Assembly (NCBI GenBank): GCA_030835135.1
Contig: JAUQWO010000050.1
Span: forward strand, 21,931-85,930
Length of the DNA: 64,000 nucleotides
Source: Bacteroidota bacterium
GTDB taxonomy: Bacteria; Bacteroidota; Ignavibacteria; UBA10030; UBA6906
Reading direction: 5' to 3'
The position numbers and the translations under genes are program-made. The notes beneath the pieces were generated by a model that was not told the origin of the DNA, ran no database searches, and worked only from the letters and a program-made list of their open reading frames with translations. Position 1 is the first letter of the stretch, and each line of letters starts with the position of its first letter. Of this stretch, positions 26,441 to 35,706 are shown piece by piece.

Positions 26441-28140
26441 GTCCTCCCCTCCGGCACACGGGGAAACGACAGGATCACCGTCGTTCCTTTGCCGGGCGCG
26501 CTCTCGATCGCAACCGTGCCGTTCATCGCGTTCACCATCAACCGCACGTACGCAAGCCCGAGGCCGAACCCCTTCACATCGTGCCGGTCCCCTGTGGACA
26601 CGCGGTAGTACTTATCGAAGACCCGCCCCGTCTCCTCCGGTGCCATGCCGATCCCGTTGTCGCTGATGCGCACCGTGACGCTGCCATCCGCCAGGCCCGT
26701 GCGGATGGCGATCTCCGGGACACCGGGCGTGTACTTCACCGCGTTTTCGAGGATGTTGTGGACGATGTTCGTCAGATGCAAGTGGTCGGCGATCACCCGG
26801 GCTGCGGCCCCGCCCTGGTGGAGCGTCAGAGAACCACCACGGCTCTCCACCTGCACGGCGAACGCTGAAGCGGCCTTCTCCAGGAGAGCGTGCACATCCA
26901 CTGGCACGAGCGACAGATCATAATCGCCTTCTTCCACCACCGCCATCTGAAGGATCTTGGAGACCCCGGTCCGCATGCGTCCCGTCTCTTCACCGATCAC
27001 ATGCACATACCGGCGGATGCGGGACCGCTGGCCGATCACATCCGGGCGGACGACGGCCTCCGCCGCGAGCGTGATCGTGGAAAGGGGCGTCTTGAACTCG
27101 TGCACCATGTTGTTGATGAAGTCCCTGACCTGGGTGCTCAGACGCTGTTGGCGTGCGATGGTGCGGAATGCGGAGAGGGACGCCACCACGATGATCGCGG
27201 CAAAGAGCAGCGTGGCCAGCGCATACGGCCCGATCTGCCCCACCAGATACCAGCGGGCACCCGGGAAGCTCACCATGAGATCGCTCCGGGGAGCAAGGAT
27301 GTCGGCAGGGAATAGTCGCGTCCGATAGGGAGTGGCAATGACATCCTCCCTCGCTGCCCCCGGGCCGCCGATGCGGAGGGTGTCCTCACCATACCCCATC
27401 ACGCCAAAGACAAAGTCGAGCAGGATCCCATTCGCCCGGAGTTCGGACCGCAGCAGGGAATCGAGCTGGGCCGCATCGGTGCGGCTCTGGATCGGTTTGC
27501 GCTCTGCTCCACTCAGACGGTCGATGACCCGTGTGACGAGAGCGCTCCGGGTATGGTCTCCGGGGTGTGGTGCATCAACAATGACGGAATCGCCGCGCAC
27601 GACCTTCCGGAGCATCGTGTCGGCCGTGGTCTCGAAGCGAAAGTAGAACCGGACGCTGTCCGCACAGGACGACCCGCTCGCCGGAGCCGACGTTACCTCT
27701 CGTTGCACAGTGGTCAAGCGAACGCGATCCGGCGCTGCCTGCGTACCGGCGCGGGTCACGTTCACCTCGTGCAGTTCCCTGACCATCGGCGGCTGACCGG
27801 CTTCTCCGGTGATGCCAATGCTCAACCGGGTATCACCAACACTGTCCGCTGTCGCGCTGCGCGGCAACGCCATCATGATCCGCGGTCCGCGTGGATCCTG
27901 CCCGGGATTCCCCGTCGTGGTCCGGGTCTCACCCACCCACAACACCGTCGTCACGATCTCCCTGGCTTCGAGCCGCTGCGCCACGGTCTGCAACGCCGCG
28001 TTCACATTCTGTTCGAATGCCCGGTCGGCCGCCCGATATGCCTTGTCGATCAGGATCACCTGGATAGCGAGCAGGCCGATCACCGCGATGATCGTGCCGG
28101 CAAGCAACAAGGGATATCTGCGCGTGGAGTCCATACCCAA
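26437..28140 (-). CDS. Sensor histidine kinase
   Basis: 567 aa. Transmembrane helix 1 at about residues 12-32 and helix 2 at about 305-328 flank a periplasmic sensor of about 270 residues with no domain I recognise. The H-box reads FINNMVHEFKTPLST, with the N-box HNILENAVKY, G1 box DNGIGM and G2 GFGLGLAYV. It phosphorylates the coupled OmpR-family regulator. The start ATG at 28140 faces the promoter of the PDZ/ABC operon, so both are likely controlled from one region. Confidence 0.92.
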   Translation of the reverse strand: MGMDSTRRYPLLLAGTIIAVIGLLAIQVILIDKAYRAADRAFEQNVNAALQTVAQRLEAREIVTTVLWVGETRTTTGNPGQDPRGPRIMMALPRSATADSVGDTRLSIGITGEAGQPPMVRELHEVNVTRAGTQAAPDRVRLTTVQREVTSAPASGSSCADSVRFYFRFETTADTMLRKVVRGDSVIVDAPHPGDHTRSALVTRVIDRLSGAERKPIQSRTDAAQLDSLLRSELRANGILLDFVFGVMGYGEDTLRIGGPGAAREDVIATPYRTRLFPADILAPRSDLMVSFPGARWYLVGQIGPYALATLLFAAIIVVASLSAFRTIARQQRLSTQVRDFINNMVHEFKTPLSTITLAAEAVVRPDVIGQRSRIRRYVHVIGEETGRMRTGVSKILQMAVVEEGDYDLSLVPVDVHALLEKAASAFAVQVESRGGSLTLHQGGAAARVIADHLHLTNIVHNILENAVKYTPGVPEIAIRTGLADGSVTVRISDNGIGMAPEETGRVFDKYYRVSTGDRHDVKGFGLGLAYVRLMVNAMNGTVAIESAPGKGTTVILSFPRVPEGRT

Positions 28141-28170
28141 AGATACGACCTCGCCCGGTCATTTGCTGTG

Positions 28171-28210
28171 CCGTTAACGTTCATTAACACTCCGTAACAC
28201 AGTTTAACTA
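28171..28210. promoter_or_regulatory. Four TAAC boxes at exact 10-bp spacing (putative OmpR-type operator)
   Basis: TAAC occurs at 28175, 28185, 28195 and 28205 on the same strand, each in a decamer of the form NNNNTAACNN. This places all four on one face of the helix, the pattern of tandem OmpR-family half-sites such as CpxR boxes. It sits between the kinase gene and the divergent PDZ protein gene. Confidence 0.65.
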
Positions 28211-28274
28211 TGACCACCGCAACAGATGCCGTATGTTGACGTCACACCGATATCACATTGCTTCCGGAGGACCC

Positions 28275-28766
28275 ATGCGTACGATCATGATCTCAGCACT
28301 CATCGTCCTGACCGCGACAGCCGCAGTCGCGCAAACGGTGATCAAGAAAACGGATGGCGGACAGACCATCATCACCACAACTACCGGCGGCCCCGCTGCG
28401 GGTCAGAAGTCCGAAGGCGGAAAGACCATGATCCGCATCGAAGGGGGCGCTTTCATCCCCGAGCTCGGATGCGTCCTGGGCGACGAAGGGAAGCAGGTCA
28501 AGGTCCTCCATGCCATGCCCGGTACGAACCGTCCGAAGGCGTACGCCGGCATCGATGTCCAGGCGAACGATCTGATCCTCATGGTCAATGCAAAACCCTT
28601 GAAGACCGCCGCGGCGTTCAAGGCCCTCTATGAGACCCTCGCACCCGGCGATACGATCACGCTCGGCATCAAACGTGGTGAGGCCATGCATCTGGCGTCC
28701 TTCGTGAAGGTGGACCCGAAGGACATGCCCAAGGACCGCAAGATCATCATCAAGAAGAACGACTAG
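28275..28766 (+). CDS. Secreted PDZ-domain protein
   Basis: 163 aa beginning at ATG 28275 after a GGAGG site. A signal peptide (MRTIMISALIVLTATAAVAQ) leads to a linker rich in Thr, Gly and Lys, then a region like a PDZ fold: GGAFIPELGCVLG, IDVQANDLILMVNAKPLKTAAAFKALYETLAPGDTITLGIKRGEA. The GDTITLGIKR segment matches the last strands of HtrA-type PDZ domains. It has no protease domain, so may bind C-terminal tails of envelope proteins. It is 3 bases upstream of the NEW3 gene, so they are in one operon. Confidence 0.8.
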   Translation: MRTIMISALIVLTATAAVAQTVIKKTDGGQTIITTTTGGPAAGQKSEGGKTMIRIEGGAFIPELGCVLGDEGKQVKVLHAMPGTNRPKAYAGIDVQANDLILMVNAKPLKTAAAFKALYETLAPGDTITLGIKRGEAMHLASFVKVDPKDMPKDRKIIIKKND

Positions 28767-28769
28767 ACG

Positions 28770-30278
28770 ATGACACACCCCGCTGCGTTCCGCAGTATCA
28801 TCGTCGGTCTTCTCATCCTTGCGGTCTGTGCCGGTGAACTCGTGGCCCAGACTGGCACGTTCTACAATCAGCGCGACGATAAATACCGGGTGCTGGGGTT
28901 GAAGCGCGCCAAAGAAGCGTACGAGGTGGCGAAAAAGGACTTCGAACGGCAACAGGAGCTCTTCGCCCGCGGCCTGATCGCCCAATCGGAACTCGACAGG
29001 GCCCGGGGGAATTTCGCGGACGCCGAAGTGAATTTCCAGCAGTCGCTCCTGGCCGTCCTCTTCGAGCAGCAATACGTTTCGATCACCCGCGCTGTCAAGT
29101 ATCAGACCGCCGACGGCACCCGGCACGTCCGCATCCGCCTCGAGAATGCTTCGGGCGGGACCGAGGAGTTCCGCAAATTGCTGAACCTCGAGGACAAACT
29201 GTTCCGGACGCTGCAACCAGACCTGATCAGCAATGTGTACATCTCGCTCCTGAACAACGAAAGTGCCATCATCAGCCAGCCGTACGAGGCGAAACTCGAC
29301 CAACTGCAATACGGTCATCCCCGCGATATTGACTTCACGATCCTGCAGGACCTCGATGCGGTGACCGTGAACATGATCTACGGGAACGGCACGCAGCGCA
29401 GCATGAAGATCTTCCTCCAGAAGGATGTCTCCGTGAACCGCGTGATGGTACAGGCCGATCAGTTCTCGCTCGAAGGTGAGCTCGGCTCCTCGGCCGTCTT
29501 CGACCTCCGTCTGGAACTGTTCAGCAAGGACCAGAACACCTTCACCCTGGCCACCGTCAACCTGCCGAAGCAACTCCTCGCTGTCTTCAAGGACCCCGCG
29601 ACCAGCGCCCGGCTCAGCCAGTTCCGGTTCACCGAAGCCACGAACACGCGGAAGGTCGCCCTCGACGTCTCGCTGCCGGACCGCCCCACTGACGACGTGG
29701 TCATGGACAAGCCGGTCGTCTTCTACGTCCTCGTGGTCCCCCAGAGCCAGGCGGCATCACTGGTATCAGCCGGAGAGCGTACCTGGACGCAGCGCGAGAT
29801 CGAACAACTGCAGGTGGGCTTTGCGCGGCTGGAACTCGTTCCCCGCGGCAAAGGCCGCCTCCTCGTCCGCCTGGCGCAGCTCTATCACACCATCGGGGCA
29901 TCGGACCAGATCACGTTCCCGGTTGAACTGGTGAATGAGGGGACCCGCAGACTCGATAATGTCGAGATCAAGGTTGATCTCCCGCCGCTCTGGACCAAGG
30001 AGATCACACCCGCCGTCACTCCACGCCTGGAGGTCTCGGCTGAAGCACGGAGCCAGATCGTCGTCCACCCACCGGCCGGCATTTCCCCCGGACGGTACGA
30101 GATCCGCCTCCGCACGAGTGGTCTCTCCGACAATCAACCTGTGAATGCCGAGGACAAGACCATGACGATCGAGGTCCAGGGGGGAAGCAACATGTTCATG
30201 ACCGTCATCCTGATCATCGTGATCCTCGGGCTTGTCACCGGGATCGTGGTGTTCGGGATACGGCTCTCACGGCGGTAA
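28770..30278 (+). CDS. Envelope NEW3-like protein with adaptor-type helical hairpin, C-terminally anchored
   Basis: 502 aa. A signal peptide (ILAVCAGELVAQ) is followed by a helical hairpin, residues about 40-90, reading ERQQELFARGLIAQSELDRAR, which resembles the alpha-hairpin of HlyD/MFP adaptor proteins. The middle is beta-rich, then a NEW3-like immunoglobulin-like domain (FPVELVNEGTRRLDNVEIKVDLPPLW, then PGRYEIRLRTSG). The C-terminus has one transmembrane helix (MTVILIIVILGLVTGIVV) and a short basic tail. Orientation would be periplasmic domain with inner-membrane anchor. It precedes ABC transporter genes and may be their periplasmic partner. Exact function unknown. Confidence 0.72.
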   Translation: MTHPAAFRSIIVGLLILAVCAGELVAQTGTFYNQRDDKYRVLGLKRAKEAYEVAKKDFERQQELFARGLIAQSELDRARGNFADAEVNFQQSLLAVLFEQQYVSITRAVKYQTADGTRHVRIRLENASGGTEEFRKLLNLEDKLFRTLQPDLISNVYISLLNNESAIISQPYEAKLDQLQYGHPRDIDFTILQDLDAVTVNMIYGNGTQRSMKIFLQKDVSVNRVMVQADQFSLEGELGSSAVFDLRLELFSKDQNTFTLATVNLPKQLLAVFKDPATSARLSQFRFTEATNTRKVALDVSLPDRPTDDVVMDKPVVFYVLVVPQSQAASLVSAGERTWTQREIEQLQVGFARLELVPRGKGRLLVRLAQLYHTIGASDQITFPVELVNEGTRRLDNVEIKVDLPPLWTKEITPAVTPRLEVSAEARSQIVVHPPAGISPGRYEIRLRTSGLSDNQPVNAEDKTMTIEVQGGSNMFMTVILIIVILGLVTGIVVFGIRLSRR

Positions 30279-30314
30279 CATACGCGAAGACCTGTTCATC
30301 AATCGGGAGCCACC

Positions 30315-31043
30315 ATGTCGCAGCCAACATTCGAAGCGGTCAACCTCACCAAGCGGTATGAGGACGGCGTCCTCGCTCTGGATCACGTGTCGTTCGAGGT
30401 CCATCCCGGCCAGATCTACGCCATGCTCGGTGCAAATGGGGCCGGGAAGACCACGACGATCAATATCTTCCTGAATTTCCTCGAACCGACGGAGGGCGAG
30501 GCGCGTATCAACGGCGTCTGTACCCACACCGACCCGCTTGCCGCCAAGGCACAGATCGCCTATGTGTCGGAGAACGTGATGCTGTACCCTGCGTTCACCG
30601 CCATGCAGAACCTCGAGTACTTCACACGATTGGGTGGGCGTGACCATCACACGAAGGACGAGTATCACCGGGTCCTGGAACGTGTGGGACTCCAGCGCGA
30701 GGCGCACGACAAGCGGCTCCGCGGGTTCTCGAAAGGGATGCGGCAGAAGTGCGGACTGGCGATCGCGATCCTCAAGGACGCTCCCGCCATCGTGCTCGAT
30801 GAGCCGACCTCAGGACTCGACCCGCAGGCGGGCTATGAGTTCACCCAACTGCTGACTGCGCTGCGCGACGAAGGGAAGGCGATCCTCATGTCCACCCACG
30901 ATATCTTCCGCGCGCGGGAGATCGCCAGCACCGTCGGCATCCTGAACCGCGGACGCCTGGTGATGCAGCGTTCCGCTGCCGAACTCGGCGGCGCCGATCT
31001 CGAACAGCTTTACCTCGAACACATTGCCGGCCACGCGGCCTGA
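30315..31043 (+). CDS. ABC-2-type transporter ATPase
   Basis: 242 aa. Walker A GANGAGKTTT near residue 38, signature LRGFSKGMRQK near 135, Walker B AIVLDEPTSGLD near 160 and the switch histidine in LMSTHDIF. The signature FSKGM is normal for the CcmA/NatA-like branch. It is followed within 31 bases by two large ABC-2 permease genes and preceded by the NEW3 protein. Together they form an export or remodelling complex; substrate unknown. Confidence 0.93.
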   Translation: MSQPTFEAVNLTKRYEDGVLALDHVSFEVHPGQIYAMLGANGAGKTTTINIFLNFLEPTEGEARINGVCTHTDPLAAKAQIAYVSENVMLYPAFTAMQNLEYFTRLGGRDHHTKDEYHRVLERVGLQREAHDKRLRGFSKGMRQKCGLAIAILKDAPAIVLDEPTSGLDPQAGYEFTQLLTALRDEGKAILMSTHDIFRAREIASTVGILNRGRLVMQRSAAELGGADLEQLYLEHIAGHAA

Positions 31044-31074
31044 CCTTCGACCCACAGCTCCGGACACCGTCACC

Positions 31075-32490
31075 ATGCTCCGTCTTCTGATCATCAAAGA
31101 GATCCGCGACATCGTCGGGTCCACCAAATTCGCCGTGACCTTCGGGGTATGCTCCCTCCTGGTACTCCTGGTGTTCATCGTCGGCGCGCGTGCGTATCAC
31201 ACTGCGGTCGGGCAGCATGATGCGGCGAAACGAGAGAACCTCCGCCGCATGGAAGGGATCACCGACTGGATGCAGGTCCATGACATGAACGTGTACATGC
31301 CTCCGCAGCCGCTCTCGGCACTCGTCGCCGGCGTGGCCCATGATATCGGGCGCACCGTGACCGTCGAGGGACGGGGAGAGTTGACCGCGCACGACAGCCG
31401 GTACAGTGATGAGCCGATGCTCGCTGTGTTCCGCCAGTTCGATCTGGAGTTCCTGTTCACCGTCGTCCTCTCGCTCTTCGCCATCCTGTTCGCCTTCGAC
31501 GCGGTCAGCGGGGAGAAGGAACGGGGAACATTGCGGCTGACCTTTGCCTCCCCGGTCCCCCGCCGGACATTCATCGCCGGCAAACTGCTGGGTGCGTACC
31601 TCACGCTGGTCGTCTCCCTCCTGCTCCCGATCGCGGCCGGTTCTGCCCTCCTCATCGTCATGGGCGTCCCCATGACGGGAGACGACTGGGTGCGCCTCAC
31701 ACTGATCATTGCCGCGGGGTTCCTCTACCTCGGCGTGTTCCTGTCGCTCTCGGTGCTCGTCTCGGCCATGACCACCCGTTCCACGACGTCGTTTCTCGTG
31801 CTCCTCGTCGTCTGGATCGTGGCAGTGCTGATCGTTCCCCGCGCCGCCGTGCTGTTTGCGGGGCGTGCCGTGGACGTGCCTTCCGTGGATGCTGTGGCCG
31901 CACAGAAGGCGAAGTTCAGCGCCGGACTCTGGGGCGACGACCGCTCCGCGATGGCGGCCTTCAAGCCATCGAAGTCCGGCGACATGCAGGCGGTGATGCA
32001 GGAGTTCCAGCAGATGATGCAGAAGCTTGCGGATGACCGCGACAGGAAGATGCGTGAGTTCGCATCGCGCGTGAATGAAGAACGCCGGAACAGGCAGGAT
32101 GTGCAGGAGGCCGTGGCATTCGGTCTCGCCCGGATCACGCCGGCTGCGTGTTTCACGCTCGCCGCGACACGATTGGCGGGGACTTCGTTCGAAATGAAAC
32201 AGCACTTCCTCGCGGCAACGGAGCGGTACCAGAAAGCATTCGGGGAATTCATGGTCGCCAAGACCGGCATGAATCCCGGCGGACGGATGGTCGTGCTGCG
32301 CGTCGTGGTGGGTGACGAGAAGAAGCCCGAACCGATCAACACGGCCGAGATCCCGGCCTTCTCCTATGCACCCATGCAGGTCGCAGATGTCGCCGGAGGC
32401 ACCGCGCTGGATATCCTCCTGCTTCTCGCCGTGAACCTGTTCTTCATCGTGGGCGCGGTGGCGGCATTCCTGAGGTACGACGTGCGGTGA
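31075..32490 (+). CDS. ABC-2-type permease with large periplasmic insert (first copy)
   Basis: 471 aa. N-terminal transmembrane helix (FGVCSLLVLLVFIVGAR), a soluble segment, then helices carrying FDAVSGEKERGTLRLTFASPVPRRTFIAGKLLGAYLT, the coupling-helix signature of ABC-2 permeases, and IAAGFLYLGVFLSLSVLV. A second large soluble region, rich in charged helical residues, separates that from a last helix (DILLLLAVNLFFIVGAVAAFL). The start ATG at 31075 is preferred over an in-frame ATG at 31024 inside the ATPase gene. A paralogue follows at 32619, and the pair may form a heterodimer. Confidence 0.88.
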   Translation: MLRLLIIKEIRDIVGSTKFAVTFGVCSLLVLLVFIVGARAYHTAVGQHDAAKRENLRRMEGITDWMQVHDMNVYMPPQPLSALVAGVAHDIGRTVTVEGRGELTAHDSRYSDEPMLAVFRQFDLEFLFTVVLSLFAILFAFDAVSGEKERGTLRLTFASPVPRRTFIAGKLLGAYLTLVVSLLLPIAAGSALLIVMGVPMTGDDWVRLTLIIAAGFLYLGVFLSLSVLVSAMTTRSTTSFLVLLVVWIVAVLIVPRAAVLFAGRAVDVPSVDAVAAQKAKFSAGLWGDDRSAMAAFKPSKSGDMQAVMQEFQQMMQKLADDRDRKMREFASRVNEERRNRQDVQEAVAFGLARITPAACFTLAATRLAGTSFEMKQHFLAATERYQKAFGEFMVAKTGMNPGGRMVVLRVVVGDEKKPEPINTAEIPAFSYAPMQVADVAGGTALDILLLLAVNLFFIVGAVAAFLRYDVR

Positions 32491-32548
32491 GCACATGAAC
32501 GGGTCCCCGCAAGGACGCAGCGCCGTGGGTGCGGCAACGGATCTGCCT

Positions 32549-32573
32549 GTAGGGGCGCAGCATGCTGCGCCCG
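32549..32573. repeat. GTAGGGGCG palindromic repeat
   Basis: TGTAGGGGCGCAGCATGCTGCGCCC contains a 20-bp perfect palindrome at 32553-32572 between the two permease genes. Same GTAGGGGCG entry as the 17.7 kb cluster, but the inner palindrome bases differ. Confidence 0.75.
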
Positions 32574-32618
32574 CACAACCCGCGGACAGATAGGCAATTC
32601 ACTCTGGAGATAAGGCGC

Positions 32619-34085
32619 ATGTTCACCACTGTCGTTATGAAGGAACTCAAAGGCATCCTGCTCAGCCAGAAGTTCGCGCTGACGTTCGGTGTCGTGTCGG
32701 TGCTCATCCTCATGAGCATCGTCGCAGGGATCAGTGAATTCACCGCCGGAGCGCGGCAGTATGACACCGCCGTGCAGCTCGCCGAACAGCAACTCCGCGA
32801 GGCATCGAATTGGATGGCCATCAGCGCCCGCGCCCTGCGCCCCCCCGACCCGCTCGTGGTCTTCGTGAGCGGCGTCCACAACGATATCGGCAGGCTGTCC
32901 TCGATCAATGGACATGAAGCCGTGAAGCTCCTGAACAGCGTGTACGCGGACGACCCGATCTTCGCTGTCTTCCGCTCTCTGGACCTCATGTTCATCGTCC
33001 AGGTCGTGTTGTCGCTGTTCGCCATCCTGTTCACCTACGATGCGATCACGGGGGAACGCGAGAGCGGAACCCTCCAACTGTCACTGGCGAACCCGCTCCC
33101 ACGGCGGACATTCATCCTCGCCAAGGCTACCGGCATATGGGCAGGCCTGCTCCTTTCGCTCTCTGTGCCCATGATCCTGGGACTCCTCGTCGTCTCCCTT
33201 GCGGGTGTGCCGTTGTCGGATTCCGACTGGATGCGCATCGGCGCGCTGTTCGTTGGATCGCTCCTGTATTTCACGGTCTGGGTTGCCGGAGGGATCGCGG
33301 TCTCCACCTGGACCCGCACGCCATCCGCGTCGTTCATGGCGTGCCTCGTCCTCTGGATCGCGACAGTGCTGATCCTCCCCCGCGTCGGCGTGCTCGCCGC
33401 GGAACAGTTGGTGGGCGTTCCGACTGTCGCGGAAGTGGATGCCCAGAAGGATGGATTTGAGAAGGCGGCGTGGGAGAAACAGATGGCCGGGTTGAGCGAG
33501 CGCTGGAAGAAGCGGGAAGAAGCGATGCAGGGCTTCTCCAAGGAACAGCGCGAAGCGTACCGCGATGCGCATATGTGGCAGTGGATGCAGGAGGAGGACG
33601 CCGGCAGAAAGGCGGTCCAGACCGAGATCGATGCGTATGGCCTGCGGCTCCAGGAGGACCTACGGAACAAGCGCTCCGCTCAGGAACGCCTCGCGTTCAC
33701 CCTCGCACGGACCTCTCCTGCTGCGATCTATCAACTCGCCTCCATGCAGATCGCACGAACGTCAGTGACCCTCAAGAACGCTACTGAGACCTCCATGGAA
33801 GAGTACCGTTCGCAATTCACCGCACATGTGGAAAAGAAGCAGCAGGAATCTGGCGGCACAGGTGGGTTCAAGATCACCGTCGACTCGGAGAAGGGGTTCT
33901 CATTCAGCTCGCCCCGGGAGCGGGGGACACTCGACATCAGCGACCTGCCGCGGTACCAATGGAACCCGACACCTGTCGGCCAACTCCTCGCGGACGCCGG
34001 ATGGGACGGCCTGCTGCTTGCAGTCTTCGCCCTCGCCTCCCTGGCGCTTGCCGTGATCGGGTTTCACCGGTACGATGTGCGGTAG
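32619..34085 (+). CDS. ABC-2-type permease (second copy)
   Basis: 488 aa, clearly a paralogue of the preceding permease. Both start with a KEL/KEI motif and SxKFALTFGV, both have a central TYDAITGERESGTLQLSLANPLPRRTFILAKATGIW coupling segment and a last helix ending in YDVR. The soluble region (residues about 280-400) is rich in Lys/Glu helices. It is separated from the first copy by a palindromic repeat, yet both likely work with the single ATPase. Start at 32619 follows GGAG at a short distance; a longer in-frame start at 32562 overlaps the repeat. Confidence 0.87.
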   Translation: MFTTVVMKELKGILLSQKFALTFGVVSVLILMSIVAGISEFTAGARQYDTAVQLAEQQLREASNWMAISARALRPPDPLVVFVSGVHNDIGRLSSINGHEAVKLLNSVYADDPIFAVFRSLDLMFIVQVVLSLFAILFTYDAITGERESGTLQLSLANPLPRRTFILAKATGIWAGLLLSLSVPMILGLLVVSLAGVPLSDSDWMRIGALFVGSLLYFTVWVAGGIAVSTWTRTPSASFMACLVLWIATVLILPRVGVLAAEQLVGVPTVAEVDAQKDGFEKAAWEKQMAGLSERWKKREEAMQGFSKEQREAYRDAHMWQWMQEEDAGRKAVQTEIDAYGLRLQEDLRNKRSAQERLAFTLARTSPAAIYQLASMQIARTSVTLKNATETSMEEYRSQFTAHVEKKQQESGGTGGFKITVDSEKGFSFSSPRERGTLDISDLPRYQWNPTPVGQLLADAGWDGLLLAVFALASLALAVIGFHRYDVR

Positions 34086-34125
34086 CACACCACGGTCACG
34101 TGATCTCCCCACCACCACCCGGGCC

Positions 34126-34163
34126 TTGCTGGGGCGTTCCCGCACGCGGGACCGCCCCTGCAA
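34126..34163. repeat. GGGGCG imperfect palindrome
   Basis: GGGGCGTTCCCGC (34131-34143) pairs with GCGGGACCGCCCC (34146-34158) around AC with one mismatch, and the flanks TTGC/GCAA extend it. The reverse strand shares TTGCAGGGGCGGTCCCG with the copy at 18611-18648. Confidence 0.7.
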
Positions 34164-34272
34164 CGCGCTGACCGTGATGCATTCCCCGACTCTCCGAACG
34201 ACATGCTGATGCAATTCGCCGTTGCATTTGTGTCCACCCCTCATGATATTTCATGATCATGAGGCGACCCGA

Positions 34273-35523
34273 ATGACACAGCATGCTCTCCCGCACCAAC
34301 TCGATGCCGCGGCCGAACGCTACGTCCGCACGGTCCTGGCGCTCGGCCGGCACGACGCCGACTACGTCGATGCGTACTACGGTCCTACGGAATGGAAGGC
34401 GGCGGTCGATACCGCCGCGCTCCCCGTTTCCGCCATCCGCTCCGAAGGCGAAGCCCTTCTCGCCGGATTGCAGGCCATCATTCCCCCGCCGTCAGACACC
34501 GCCGCCGTCCGACGGCACACGTTCCTTCTCCGCCAGACCGCATCGCTGATCGCACGCTGCCGGATGCTCGAAGGATGGGTACCGTCGTTCGATGAGGAAT
34601 CACTGGCATTGTATGATGCCGTCGCCCCCACGCATGAACCTGACCACTTCGAAGCATTGCTCCGTGATATAGACCGGGCAATGCCGGGCACGGGAAGCGT
34701 CCAGGAGCGGTACCATACATTTCTCGCCGACTTCATCATCCCGCGCGATCGTCTGGATGCGGTGTTCCATGCAGCCATCAATGAGGGGCGCACGCGATCG
34801 GCCCGGCATCTCCGCCTGCCGGAGAACGAGAGCTTCACCGTCGAGTATGTCACCGACAAGTCCTGGAGCGGCTACAACTGGTACCGGGGCACGAATACCA
34901 GCGTGATCCAGATGAACGTCGATTTTCCCATCACGATCGACCGCGCCATCGACCTCGCCTGTCATGAAGGGTATCCCGGCCATCACGTCTACAACAGCCT
35001 GCTCGAACAGGAGCTGGTGCGCAAACGCGGGTGGTGGGAGTTCTCGGTCTATCCTCTGTACAGCCCGCAGTCGCTCATTGCCGAGGGAACGGCGAACTTC
35101 GGCATCGAGATGGCATTCCCCGGAAAGGAACGGCTGACCTTCGAACAGACAATACTGTTCCCACTCGCCGGCCTCGATCCCGCAAAAGCAGAGGTGTACG
35201 CGTTCGTCCACGGACTTGTCCAGCGGCTGGCGTACGCGGGCAACGAGGCCGCACGAGGCTACATCAATGGCACCATGACGCGCGAAGCCGCGGCACACTG
35301 GCTCGCAATGTATGCGATGATGTCGCCGGACCGGGCCTGGCAGCGCACGAAGTTCTTCGATGCATACCGCAGCTACGTCATCAATTATAATCTCGGCCAG
35401 GATCTCGTGCGCGGCTACATCGAATCGCACGGGGGCACCATGGACAACCCACGTCGGCGCTGGGAGGTCTTCGCGGATCTGCTGTCGCTCCCCTATCTGC
35501 CGTCTGAATTGTTGGCGCGCTGA
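34273..35523 (+). CDS. DUF885-like zinc peptidase
   Basis: 416 aa. Zinc-binding HEGYPGHHVYN near residue 233 is the DUF885 signature, and AEGTANFGIEMAF near 275 provides the distal glutamate. The rest is helical. There is no signal peptide, so it is probably cytoplasmic. DUF885 proteins are thought to be carboxypeptidase-like; substrate unknown. Start at 34273 places the ATG after an AT-rich segment with a CATGATCATG palindrome (34252-34261). Confidence 0.87.
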   Translation: MTQHALPHQLDAAAERYVRTVLALGRHDADYVDAYYGPTEWKAAVDTAALPVSAIRSEGEALLAGLQAIIPPPSDTAAVRRHTFLLRQTASLIARCRMLEGWVPSFDEESLALYDAVAPTHEPDHFEALLRDIDRAMPGTGSVQERYHTFLADFIIPRDRLDAVFHAAINEGRTRSARHLRLPENESFTVEYVTDKSWSGYNWYRGTNTSVIQMNVDFPITIDRAIDLACHEGYPGHHVYNSLLEQELVRKRGWWEFSVYPLYSPQSLIAEGTANFGIEMAFPGKERLTFEQTILFPLAGLDPAKAEVYAFVHGLVQRLAYAGNEAARGYINGTMTREAAAHWLAMYAMMSPDRAWQRTKFFDAYRSYVINYNLGQDLVRGYIESHGGTMDNPRRRWEVFADLLSLPYLPSELLAR

Positions 35524-35706
35524 CCGCGTAGCGATCCAGCGATCACACTGTACCCGGACGCTCCCGGGCCGACCGGCACCGGGCGTCCGCTCCGTTCATT
35601 GAGCGAACACGACCACACATGATCACGGGCACGCACCCCCATGCTGCCCACGATCCAGGGAGGGCTGGAGATGAAGAGGTGGAAGGGAGACGATCGGCGT
35701 TGCTTC

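Noticed and set aside
28270..28766. PDZ protein as HtrA protease
   Set aside because: Only about 160 aa with no serine protease domain.
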